Source of the DNA: Coenobita brevimanus
Lineage: Eukaryota > Arthropoda > Malacostraca > Decapoda > Coenobitidae
Assembly: GCA_032717465.1 (NCBI GenBank)
Contig: CM064655.1
Location: 13,614,152-13,678,151 of the forward strand
Length of the DNA stretch: 64,000 nucleotides
Direction: 5' to 3'
Positions 10,679-21,437 of the stretch are shown piece after piece. The notes under the pieces were generated by a model. That model saw nothing but the letters and a program-made list of their open reading frames with translations, made no database searches and had not been told where the DNA came from. Both the position numbers and the translations under genes were made by a program. How positions within the stretch are numbered: position 1 is the first letter of the stretch; each line of letters opens with the position of its first letter.

Positions 10679-11976
10679 TTGCCTCCACGTCACCCTCTCC
10701 CCCACCATTTCACTGCCCTGCTCCCAATTCACACACCCCTCTCTCATATACTTCTCCATCCCATCCCTCCATCTCATCCTAGGCCTTCCCCTCCCTCTCA
10801 CCCCCTCTCAAATAACTCATTTCCACTGCTCTCACTCCTGACTTGTGTCCCTCCAACAACGTCGAAGTTTCACTTCCACACGTTAGAGTTGGTATCACAA
10901 TACAGTACTGTCATGTAATAACTTTTCACTTCCATGCTCATGTTCCTGTTTCTTATCACTGCCTTCAAGGAACCAGCAACCTTTCTTCCTTGTTGTACCC
11001 TTTCAAGCACTTCACCCTCCAAACTTCCATACTTACACAACACACTACCCAAGTACTTAAACGTACTCACATTTTCCATTTCCTCACCATCCAAACTCAC
11101 TCTACATTCAGTGACTTCACTTCACTCGAAGACCATAACTTTACTCTTCCCTACATTCACCTTTAGATTCCGTTTCTTACACACTCTCCTAAACTCATCC
11201 ACCAAGCTTTGCAGCTCCCCTTCCTCTTCACTCAACAACACAGTATCATCTGCAAACAACAGTACAGGGAGTTTCCAAACACTACCCTCTACTCCAACAT
11301 CCACTGCCCTACCTTGTACCTCTTTTATAACCCCATCCATATACAGATTGAACAACCATGGAGACATGACACATCACTGTTACAGCCCAAACTTAAAATA
11401 GAAGAACTCACTCAGTTCACTATCCACACGCACTGCAACCTTAGCACCCTCATACATACTCTTCACAGCAATCAACAACTTCCCATCCACTCCATATACT
11501 CTTAATACTTTCCACAATCCTTGTCTAACCACCCTGTCATATCATTTCACCAAATCCATGAAAGTCACATACAACTTCTTTCCCTTCTCTAGAAACTTTT
11601 CCACTAAAGATCTAAGAATGAATATCTGATCTACACAATCTCTTCCCTTCCTAAAGTCGCCCTGTTCTTCTCCAAGTAATTCCTCTGTTATTTCCCTAAC
11701 TCTGTCAGTAAGTATCCCACCATATACTTTTCCTATTACACTAAGAATATAAATGCCCCTATGATTACCACACACTTCTTTTTCCCCTTTCCCTTTGTAG
11801 AAGGGAATACTCATACCTGACTTCCAATCCTACGGGACTCTACCTTCCTCCCAGGCCAATCTGCACACCTTCTACATCCACTCTACTACTATCTCTCCCA
11901 ATTTCACCACACACTCCATCAATTCCTGGGGCTTTCCCCATTTTGACTTTCTTCATTGGTGCCACAACTTCCATCC

Positions 11977-12477
11977 ATCCATCATCCAATCCTATGTTGC
12001 CCCACGAGGAGTGTAGGAGCCCGGGGCTAGGCAGTTGGTCCTGACATTTAAGATGAGAGTTACCAGCCTCACTCATCCCTGAGTGGCATTACGTAAGCAA
12101 TAAACCCCAACCACCCCTTGGATATAAACCTTCACCGGCTCAATCCGATTGGAGCACAATAATTACCCACTAAACCACCAGGCGCCAAAATTTGGTTATA
12201 TGGTTACCACCCAGCATAGTAAATAATTTCCTGGTGAACAGGAAACCATTTGGCTTGTCACTCAGTTTAGAGTCACCCATAGGCAGAAGAAAGAGGAAAG
12301 AATGATGGAATGAAAGACAGAAGAGGGAGTGTAAAGTCACCCGTAAGCAGAAGGACAAGGAAAGAATGAAGGAAAGAAAGACAGAAGATGGAAGGAAAGA
12401 AGGATGGAGGAGAGGACAGGGCAGACACCTGAGAGCAGCACTACACTGAGTGAGTGGATGGTGAACGCCCCCACCGG
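11977..12477 (-). mobile_element. composite SINE inside LINE-A, with target duplication
   Basis: Near-identical 15 bp copies flank it: ccacaacttccatcc at 11962-11976 and ccacaaattccatcc at 12478-12492. The uninterrupted LINE-A at about 52525-52545 shows the site once, proving a single insertion. On the minus strand it begins with the LINE-A-leader-like head, then has a tRNA-like module with A box TGGTTTAGTGG (12167-12177) and B box GGTTTATATCC (12120-12130), 36 bp apart, then a unique region and a (GGAT)n tail. Relatives: 14150-14662 and 45903-46160. Confidence 0.85.
12120..12177 (-). promoter_or_regulatory. probable internal pol III promoter (A and B boxes) of the composite SINE
   Basis: A box TGGTTTAGTGG at 12167-12177 fits TRGYNNARNNG. 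B box GGTTTATATCC at 12120-12130 differs from GGTTCGANTCC at three positions. Spacing and order are as in tRNA-derived SINEs. Unusually, about 300 bp of LINE-leader-like sequence precedes it within the inserted unit. Confidence 0.55.
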
Positions 12478-14149
12478 CCACAAATTCCATCCCACTGATT
12501 TCTTCCTGTCTTCTCACCTCCCTCCTTCTCCCACCCATTTCCCAGCCACTTACTGTATACTCGCATTACTTTCATTCTCTATGTTCAACAATTCCTTAAA
12601 GTGTTCTCACCATCTGCTCACTTTTTCTCCCTTCTCCACTAGTAATCAACCATTTTTATCTTTCACTCCCCAACTAACTTCTTTGACACCCTGTCTGACT
12701 CTCTTTACCTCTCTCCAGAACATTTTCTTACATTCCCTCCACTTAACACTCAAATTCCTTCCAAATTCCTCATCCACACTCTTCTTACTCTCTTTTACTA
12801 AACTTTTCACCTCTCTCTTCCTTTCTACATATAACTCTCTCTTCTGTCTCTCAATTTCTTCCACACCCCTTATTTCTCATCCATTCACTATATGCTTTTT
12901 TTCTTTTGTGCCACAGTCTGGCTCACCTCTTCATTCCACCATGCTGTTCCTTGCACCCCCTTTCATCTTCTCTTCACCCCACACACCACCTCACAAGCTG
13001 GACATATTTCTTCTGTGAATAACTTGCACAACCTTCCATTTCCCCCTTCAGCTCCAATTCATATTTACACAATCGTTCCTCCACTTCTCTCTTATATTCT
13101 GCTTTTTCTCTTCCTCTTATAACCTTTCCACTCTCATCGCATATACTCCTTCCTCCTGTCCTTCCCTTCTTCTATTTCTCCATTTTACTTGAACCTTGAT
13201 TCTGACCACCACTTGATGGTGGTCAGAAAGTCCACTCCCCCAACCTCTATATGCTCTTGAATCCATTACACATCTTTACATCCTTTCATCCACACACACA
13301 CATAATCAATTATTGCCTTCCTTTCATTCAGTTCACCACCCACCCTTCTCATCACTTGCCATGTATACCTGTGGATCATTTTGTGCCTGAAGAGAGAATT
13401 AGTTATCACCAACCCCCTCCTGGCACAAATGTCCAGTAAAGCACTGCCATTCTCATCTATCTCAGCAAGCACACCCGACTCAACAACTACTCCATCCACC
13501 TTCACATTTCCTGTTTTACCATTCTTATCACCAATCAAAAACACTCTCTTATTCCTTTCAATCTTTTCTATGCACACTTCCACATTTGTCCAGAACTCTT
13601 CTCTAACTCTGCTTGCATGATCATGCGTTGGCATATACACTTACACAATCGCCCACATTGGTAGTCCAACTTTCAGTCTTACCCACACAATCCTTGAGGC
13701 AACTGATCCATACTCTCTTATATTCTCCTTCCATCTGTTACTCATAAGAATACACACTCCTTCTTTTGTCCTCTCATTCTCACCTACTCCTGCACATAAA
13801 CCCATCCATACTCCCATTCTCTCACACACTCACCTCACCATTTAGTTTCAGTTAATCCACATACATCCACTTTCACACCCTCAAGCACCTGAACAATCTC
13901 CCTCTCTTTCACCTCATCATTTGCACCCCTTACAATCCACGTTGCCATCCGTATCATGTCCTTTGTTCGGTCCTTAGTCGTCATCTTTTGGTCAGTCCTG
14001 GTACGAGGCTTCTTTTTTGTATTTTTAGTTAGTTGTTTTCCGGGGAGGGGCACTAACCCTCCGCCAACCCACTTGCTGTCACATAGGGAACACGTGTCGG
14101 TTGGTTATAAGGTTACCAATCAGCGCTGTATATACAGACAGATAAATAG

Positions 14150-14662
14150 ATAGATCCATCCATCATCCAATCCTACGTTGCCCCATGAGGAGCATAGCAG
14201 CCCGGGGATAGGCAAGTTGTTCCTGACATTTAAGATGAGAGTGACTAGCCTCACTCATCCGAGTGGCATTACGTGAGCAATAAAACCCAACTACCCCTTG
14301 GATATAAACCTTCACTGGCTCAATCCAAATGGAGCGCCTTAATTACCCACTAAACCACCAGGAGCCAAAATTTGGTTATATGGTTACCACCCAGCTTAAT
14401 AAATGGTTTACTGGTGTATGGGAAACCATTTGGCTTGTCACTCAGTGCAGAGTCACCCACAGGCAGAAGGAAGAGGAAAGAATGAAGGAAAGAAAGACAG
14501 AAGAGGAAGTGTAAAGTCACCTGTAGGTAGATGCCCGAGGAAAGAATAAAGGAAAGAAAAACAGAAGAGGATGGAAGGAAAGAAGGATGAAGGAGAGGAG
14601 AGGGCAGACATCTGAGAGCAGCACTACATCAAGTGAGTGGATGGTGAGCACCCCTACCTATC
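14150..14662 (-). mobile_element. composite SINE, second copy
   Basis: This has the same structure as 11977-12477: leader-like head at the right, A box (about 14340-14350), B box (about 14300), unique region, then a ggatggatctatctatttat tail at the left. The long LINE-A copy on the same strand begins immediately after this tail at about 14137, so the LINE appears to have landed in the SINE tail. Confidence 0.78.
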
Positions 14663-14874
14663 AAAAAGACAGACAGATATAAATACATATATGTAGATTC
14701 ATTTCTGATGAATCAGTACAAGTGCTCTGCACAATACAAAATTTTACCTGAATTACAATACAGACTATAAGAAAGACATTGGTGCTTTGTGATTCCTTTA
14801 CAGCTAGCCTATTTACTGTGGTCATCATCAAAATAAAAAAAGACTTGATAAGCTCAACCGTGAAGTACCAAATA

Positions 14875-15700
14875 CAGTAATCCCTCCAGTAACCAATGTA
14901 ATAGAACCAATGGCATGTCCGGAAATTGGGAAAATGCCTCCTGGACAGGCACTTATGGACCCTAACCCAGCCTAACTCAGAAAACCATCTACATAACTCT
15001 CTACTGGACATGCATTGCACCTATTTAAGACCCTATTCAAACAAATATGGGACAGAAAGGATGAAATAAATGAAATGGAATCAGAGAATGAAGAATTAGA
15101 AGAGTATGGAAAATATTTAACAGCGTACAGGTACTTACAACACATCCGTGGCCATTACGAAGATTGACCCGACTCCTCTAAGGCTCTGGCAGTGGACTCC
15201 TTTAAGGCTCTGGCACTGGATTACTGTACGTGCTCTTGAAGCACGTACAGTAATTCAGTGTTGTGCTGCACTTAATCCTTTGCAATGTGAATTATAACTG
15301 TTTAACACTGCACATTCTGTTCTTACTTGTGCCATGCCAGTATGCACTCTGAATTCTAATTTCTTAACACTGCACAACACTGTAAATTCCCATGTGGTCT
15401 AGAGAAGAGGTATTGCAGTTTCTTCACTGTTTATTCATAAAAATGAGCACATGCGGCAGCCATTGAGACGAGCGTCTAGTCACGATGCTAGTTAGGTGGT
15501 AACTGGGGAGGGGAGGAAGCAGGGGGCCACCGTACTATGTGCAAAAACACAGCTGCTTGGCACCGCACGCTGAGTTCAAAGTACGGTTGAAAATATATAT
15601 ATATATATTTTAAATGTTTTTTGGCCATTTTTGGGTTCTGAAGGCCCAGGCCTTGACAAACACTTGACTAACAGGGACCCTCAGTGATCCAGTCTATCAT
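14875..15700 (-). mobile_element. Tigger-family deletion derivative
   Basis: TA (14873-14874) then CAGTAATCCCTCCAGTAACC marks one end. The reverse complement of 15330-15480 matches the 3' and 5' parts of the autonomous-type Tigger at 2376 ('ccacatgggaattta', 'atggctgccgcatgtgctca') and the derivative at 53367. The transposase gene is deleted. The other end, near 15700, is too diverged to place. Confidence 0.65.
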
Positions 15701-15860
15701 AGGTCGAAAGTAAGAGCAGTGACCGTTAACTCAGGGCTATCTGTGCAGATCCTAATCTGTGCTTATATTACTTTCTCTGCATTGAGGAAATTGAAAAATA
15801 TTTAAGACGGGGTGTCTCATAGACAAAAGGGGACTGCACACTGCACAGTGTGGATATAGA

Positions 15861-16016
15861 GGGAGGAGGAGGAGGAGGAGGAGGAGGAGGAGGAGGAGGA
15901 GGAGGAGAAAGAGGAGGAGGAGGAGGAGGAGGAGGAGGAGGAGGAGGAGGAGGAGGAGGAGAAGGAGGAGGAGGAGGAGGAGGAGGAGAAGGAGGAGGAG
16001 GAGGAGGAGGAGGAGG
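15861..16016. repeat. (GGA)n microsatellite, 156 bp
   Basis: Nearly pure GGA repeat with a few GAA or GAAA interruptions. The poly-Gly and poly-Ser reading frames across it are artefacts. Confidence 0.97.
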
Positions 16017-16031
16017 CTATATCAGCTACTA

Positions 16032-17330
16032 TAGGGAATTTGAACCACCGATGCAGCTGAGAATCGGAATGCTCTAAGCAAAAAGGGTTTCGCAGCTTCT
16101 GATTGGCTGGCAATGATGTAAACTCAAACACTGCCAGATGATCAATAATATTTGTGAATAAACATATTACTTTCATGCTCCTGGGGAAAAAATACTCAAC
16201 TGTTTATCAAAAACATGAAGAATATCTTTATTCTGTTCATCTGATGCACATATTAAAGTTGTGAATGTTTTATAATAGAAGTAAACAAAGTACTTTCCAT
16301 GACCCAACATATACTTACATAATAATGCCAATGGCAACTCAAATGGCTAGCGTGGGAAAAACATGCATGCATCACTCCTGTACCCTCTCTTTCTCATGCT
16401 CATTATCAATGCTTCTTGTTTATTGCTGTTTCACCTACTCATAAGCAGCTTCATGTTTACTGTTGCTTCACCAACTCCTATGCTTTGCTTCCCTCCAAAA
16501 GCTCTCTCTCTCTCTCTTTTTCTATAGGCTTCAATGCCCTCATCCCTCACCTCTATTTGCAAAAAGCTGTTGGTACGGCAAGAGGATTAATATTATAATA
16601 ACAAATGAAGAAATATTCATACATACAAGATGAGGGAAATGAATGAGTACGTACGCTACATTAGTCATGGAAAGTCAAAGGGGTATAAAGAAGACAAGGT
16701 ATAATAAGAGGGAAAAATTTTTTACTGAACTTGGCAGAAATGGTTACAAAATATGAGCAGGATATAATCATACAAGAGGGTAATACCACTGTCTTCCAAC
16801 TACTGTATTGCATTATATCACATCTCCATTATGTCATCACTGCTGTTTATTCTCACTGTTGTGCACACAGCATCAAGCAAGACACTGCTTCTCATTTGGC
16901 TTAAAGCAGTGTGCTGTTATATTAATCCTTCCGGTTCATAATTATATTACAATAACACAATAGCTAAATTTTGTGTCAGTCAAAGAATGGACAACATAAT
17001 TTACTACAGGCTATATTTCAAAATCCTCTGTAAAAGTTGCCAGTTTGTTATAGCATGTACTGTACTGTACTTTTTGTTTATTTCTACTATAAAACATTCA
17101 CAACGTTATTATGTGCATCAGACGAACAGAATAAATATATTCTTCACGTTTTCTATAAGCAGTTGAGTATTTTTTCCCCCAGGAACACGAGTAAAATGTT
17201 TATACACAAATATTATCGATCATCTGGCAGTGTTTGAGTTTACGTGATTGCTGGCCAATCAGGAGCCACGAAACTCTTCCTGCTTAGAGTATTCTGGTTC
17301 TCAGCTGCATAGGTGGTTCAAATTCCCCTG
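16032..17330. mobile_element. TA-flanked element with 262 bp terminal inverted repeats
   Basis: TA at 16030-16031 and 17331-17332 flanks arms 16032-16294 and 17069-17330, which are reverse complements along their length (for instance 'aaacactgccagatgatc' near 16130 and its complement near 17215). The outer ends read TAGGGAATTTGAACC and CAGGGGAATTTGAACC. The 770 bp centre is AT-rich with no transposase seen. The right end lies only 40 bp from the splice donor of MFSD1 exon B. Confidence 0.85.
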
Positions 17331-17370
17331 TAATAAACCTGAATATTACAATGAGGGAAGGAAACTTTAC

Positions 17371-17521
17371 CTATCAATGAGGAACCCCCCAACAAAACAG
17401 AGGATGACATTTGGCCATGAGTAAAGCGAATACAAGCTGGCGAAACCAACAGTGTCCACCTCCATGTCCTCTTTGATGTGGTCTTGGAGTGCGCCAGGGG
17501 TGTCATAGCAGAAGTATGAGC
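17371..17521 (-). CDS. MFSD1: MFSD1 homologue, internal exon
   Basis: The 151 nt exon is bounded by a good acceptor (ttaatatttcag, ending at 17522) and donor (GTAAAG from 17370). It begins with the last two bases of a Gly codon supplied by the exon at 47174-47282 and ends with two bases of an Arg codon. The translation starts SYFCYDTPGALQDHIKED and ends SWPNVILCFVGGFLID. I recognise this as the first extracellular/luminal loop and second membrane segment of MFSD1, a lysosomal major-facilitator protein whose family has SYFCYDNPAALQ and YSWPNVVLCFFGGFLIDR here. The frame is fully open. The next exon (starting VFGIR in the family) was not found between 1 and 17370, so it is probably outside the window. 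Confidence 0.88.
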
Positions 17522-18200
17522 CTGAAATATTAAAGTGTTCTTCAGTCTAACAACCTACAGATCCATTAAAATTGTACTGTACCATACAAAAGACATAGGG
17601 AACTAAATGTAAATAGTACACAATCATCAATCACTCTCAGGCCGGATAACTCAGTTTCACGTAAACAGAATCAGAATCCACACTGAGACCCTTACAATGT
17701 TTCAAATCTTCTTACAGGCACTTCTCAACTTATGTGTTTAATTGGTTTTTAATTGTTTAAATTCTTTTCGTACATAAGTCTAACTTGCCAGTTTCCACAT
17801 CAGCACTACCTCCCTCATCACTCACATTCATGTGTACTGTATCAGACTTGTTCTTCCCTTAAAGAGTTGGAATCATTCATTTCTTGCATTAAAGGACTCA
17901 TTAGCAGCACTTTCACCATGTTTACGTTATCAAATAAACATTTTGCTCTTTCTAGACTGAGCTACAGACTACAATGCATTCATTTCTGTTGCTTAACTTG
18001 CAGCCACTCACTTAAAAGTTTCTTCATTTCCTCAAACACTGGACTTCTTTTCTTGCTTATTACAACTTCACTGACACAGAATGTTTCACATCTTCATGAA
18101 CTTGCCCTTTGTCCTTGATAATATGTTCACAGTAGAGCAAAGCAAGTACAACACACAGGCTACATCAGTCTGCTTTTCACCTTTTCCATTCATTTTGTTA

Positions 18201-19588
18201 CAACAAAATCTCGACATAACGTACAGTGAACTCTCACATTTGGCAAGTAATAGGTGTGAAAAAAAAAAATCGCCAAACTGGAATTCACCAAATATGAACT
18301 GAATAACAAATGGGAAAAAAAAAAATTGTTTCTGGGCATGCATGACTGGACTGATTTTCCACCTATATTATAACATTACTGGGTGTAAATCATGTGATAA
18401 ACACACACAAAATGATTCAATTTATTTTAGCCAAGAAACAATACAAAACAGATAAACTCACATAAGAAAATAATGGGCTTGACGTACATGTGGTGTATGG
18501 TGCGTGGATGCCTTAGTGGGCACCTGATGCCTCACTCCCTGTAGCTTCAGCTGTCCCTTCCTCCTGTGGATCTTCATCTGAGCCAAATCCTTCAAAATTG
18601 AAGTCATCTGGAATGCTTGCAATGTCTATGTTGTCATCAACTGGGCCAGGATCATCGTAGAGGAAAGCTTCAGCTGGTGCAGTATCTTCACTCTGTCATC
18701 GGCCCAGGTAACAAGTGATGAGCGCTTGTTGTTGTTCGTTTATTTTCTTATTGTATTCCTTCAAAAAGAAAGATGATATTTCATTCATTTTCTGTACCAG
18801 CTGAAAATGAACACTCTCACTGGCTACAAGTCTCTATTTCTTCTTGGAGACGGAAACAGTCACTCAATATGTGAGAGAGTTTCATTGTTGTCACATGCTT
18901 GGGAGTCTGCACAGGTTTATCTTCTTGTTCGTTGTCTTCGTTTCATCATCACCATCATTATCCAGCATTTCTTCAATGTTCTGTTCAGTGTTTTCGGATA
19001 TCATCTCACTCAACTGTTCTTCATTAACTTCATAAATCCTGGAACACTTCTTTCTGCTTCTACTGCTGTTCCTTCGCCAAATGTGAGATTTCTGTCACCA
19101 AATTAGGGTGTTTTGTACAATCCCATCCCATCGCCAAAAGTGAATTCGCCAAATAAAAACTCGTCAAATGTGAGTTCACTGGACATCGATAGACTGAAAT
19201 TCGCTTTTATCGGAATCGAGGAGCAACCAGACTAAATTTTTATATATCGGAAAATATCTGATAAAGCCAGAAGCAGTCTGCACTGCCTGACCATTTCAGC
19301 TATGTTCACCACAATAAGGTAAATAAAAGACATGATTATCAGTGTACAGTACAGTATTATTATGTATATTATACCATTTGATTTTTGTAGTGTATGTATA
19401 ATACAGCACAGTGCTGGAATGGTAATGAAAACTATTTAAAAACTGTTGGTGCGATCCAGACCAATGTCTGATATATCAGAAAAAGTCCAGGTTTGCAGGG
19501 GCAAGCCTAGATGTTGCTTTTATCAGACTTTTGCTTTTTTTGGAATGGCTTGGGTCCCAATTAGTCTGTTATAGTGAAGTTTTACCAT
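18201..19588. mobile_element. Tigger-type MITE split by a second TA element
   Basis: The left end 'aaaatctcgacataac' and the reverse complement of the right end 'aaaacttcactataacagac' resemble each other and the usual Tigger end (AAAACCTCGCTATAACG). TA-like flanks lie at about 18199 and 19587. Without the inner element (18224-19181) it would be about 430 bp. The boundaries are approximate. Confidence 0.5.
18224..19181 (-). mobile_element. TA-flanked CAGTGAACTC element with transposase C-terminal relic
   Basis: The left end CAGTGAACTCTCACATTTGG follows TA (18222-18223); the right end, reverse complemented, reads CAGTGAACTCACATTTGACG. On the minus strand the interior reads as a decayed Tigger-like transposase C-terminus (pieces such as HFQLVQKMNEISSFFLKEYN near 18770, followed by an acidic stretch). 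Most of the transposase is missing. Confidence 0.7.
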
Positions 19589-20589
19589 ATATTTTGTTTC
19601 CATGGAAACAAGCAATGAAGAAAATTAAACTGGGGAAAGCCCCAGGAATTGATGGAGTGTGTGGTGAAATGCTGAAGCATGGGGAAGAGATAGTAGTAGA
19701 ATGGATGTGGAAAATGTGCAGATTGGACTGGGAGGAAGATAGATTCCCGGAATATTGGAAGTCAGGTATAATTATTCCCTTATACAAAGGGAAAGGGGAA
19801 AAAGAAGTGTGTGGTAATCATAGGGGCATTTGTCTTCTTAGTATAATAGGAAAAGTGTATGGTAGGATACTTATTGACAGAGTTAGAGAAAGAACAGAGG
19901 AATTAGTTGGAGAAGAACAGGGAGGCTTTAGGAAGGGAAGAGGTTGTGTAGATCAGATATTTGTTCTTAGATCTTTAGTGGAAAAGTTTCTAGAGAAGGG
20001 AAAGAAGTTGTATGTGGCTTTCATGGATTGGAGAAAGCAAATGACAGGGTGGATAAACAAGTATTGTGGAAAGTATTAACCCGCCCCGTCCCGACCACTT
20101 TTTCACCACTGGTACCCCCCAATCCCGACCATTTTTGGACCCAAATTTTTTTTGCTCAAACTTTTGCTTTTGGTCAGAAACTATGGTCAATCACCAAAAA
20201 AGTGTTCACCGGGGTCCATAAGTGGCCTAAACAGGTATACCTTCGTTACACCTGGTACTGTGTTCTGTGGAGGTGGTCTGAGGCTCTCTCGTTTTCTATG
20301 GTATTATAAGTCTGGGAAACCAATAAAAGTAAGTAGATATGTATTTATTACAAACATAAAAACATCTGATACAAGAGTAAATTGGATTTTATACAAAAAT
20401 AGAGGTGAAATAAGCATTGTACCATCGGGCGAACCGAGCGAAATCGGCCAAACTGTTCACTGATGAATCGCTAACATTGCTGATTCATGATACATATCAT
20501 TTTTTCTACTTACATAATACATCTCCAATAACATTATACCATTTTACATTTTACTGAACTGTTTTTACGTATTCACAGGCCTTTCGATA

Positions 20590-21430
20590 ACATTTAGCGT
20601 AATGTTAGCGCTTATTTAAGTAGTGAGTGAACTCGCTGTGACTGTTGTTTCAACTCGCATTGTGTTTTTTCAACTTACATAATACTTTCCTAATAACATT
20701 ATACACTTTTCCACTTTAGAGAACTGTTTTGAGATTGTTTCAGGCCTTACGATAATATTTAGCGTGATAATAGCGCATAATAACACACAGGGTGAAGTCG
20801 CTATGACTATTATTTCAGCTTACAACCTATTTTTGTACTTATATAATACTTCTCCACTAACATTACACATGTTTCCACTTTATATCATTGCTATCACATA
20901 ATTGGAGGCCTTACTATTCTACTGAGCGTCATATTATCGCATATTTACACAGTGAGTGTTATCGCGATATCATTTGTTTCAGCTTTCACTAGTATTCAAC
21001 TTATAAATTACTTTCCTACTAACATTACACCCATTTCCACTTTATATCATTGCTATCACTTACTTACAGACCAGACTGTTCTACTGAGCGTAATATTTTC
21101 GCAGATTTACACAGTGGATGTACTCGTGATATCAATTGTTACAACTTACACTATTTTTCAACTTATACATTACTTTCCTGCTAACATTACACTTGTTTCC
21201 ACTTTATATCATTGCTATCACATATTTACAGACCAGACTGTTATACTGAGCGTCATATTTTCGCAGATTTACACAGTGGGTGTAGTTTTGATATCACTTC
21301 TTTCAACTTACACTATTTCTCAACTTATACATTACTTTCCTGCTAACATTACACCCGTTTCAACTTTATATAAAACTTATCACATACTGACTGGCCTTAC
21401 CATTATACTGAGCGTCATATTGCCATCCCA
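20590..21430. repeat. 162 bp tandem array inside piggyBac
   Basis: The marker 'actgagcgt' falls at 20921, 21083, 21245 and 21407, an exact 162 bp period. Diverged units with 'ttagcgt' markers lie at about 20594 and 20759 (period about 164). Similarity rises toward the transposase side. It lies between the left end and the transposase stop codon. Confidence 0.92.
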
Positions 21431-21437
21431 CACAGTT

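Larger units (their letters stand above)
10680..14137 (-). pseudogene. LINE-A near full-length copy, endonuclease plus RT, many disruptions
   Basis: Read on the minus strand from 14137 this is the longest LINE-A here. In order: 5' leader; an N-terminal stretch starting MPLPGKQLTKNT at 14053; the APE-type endonuclease start (MATWIVRGANDEVKEREIVQ, then VDVCGLTETKW at about 13835); endonuclease fragments (NKRVFLIGDKNGKTGNV, about 13540; SLFRHKMIHRYTW, about 13380); a charged linker (EEFGRNLSVKWRECKKMFW, about 12750); RT blocks KMGKAPGIDGVCGE (about 11930), FYKGKGEKEVCGNHRGI (about 11790), DFRKGRDCVDQIF (about 11640), MSPWLFNLYMDGV (11367), LLFADDTVLLSEEEGEL (about 11250); then C-terminal blocks to RGRPRMRWRDG at about 10790. 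Frameshifts separate most blocks and a 501 bp SINE interrupts it at 11977. The 3' tail is missing. Confidence 0.85.

Noticed and set aside
15817..16176. Long poly-Ser and poly-Gly reading frames
   Set aside because: They are translations of the (GGA)n microsatellite on each strand, with no conserved flanking domain.
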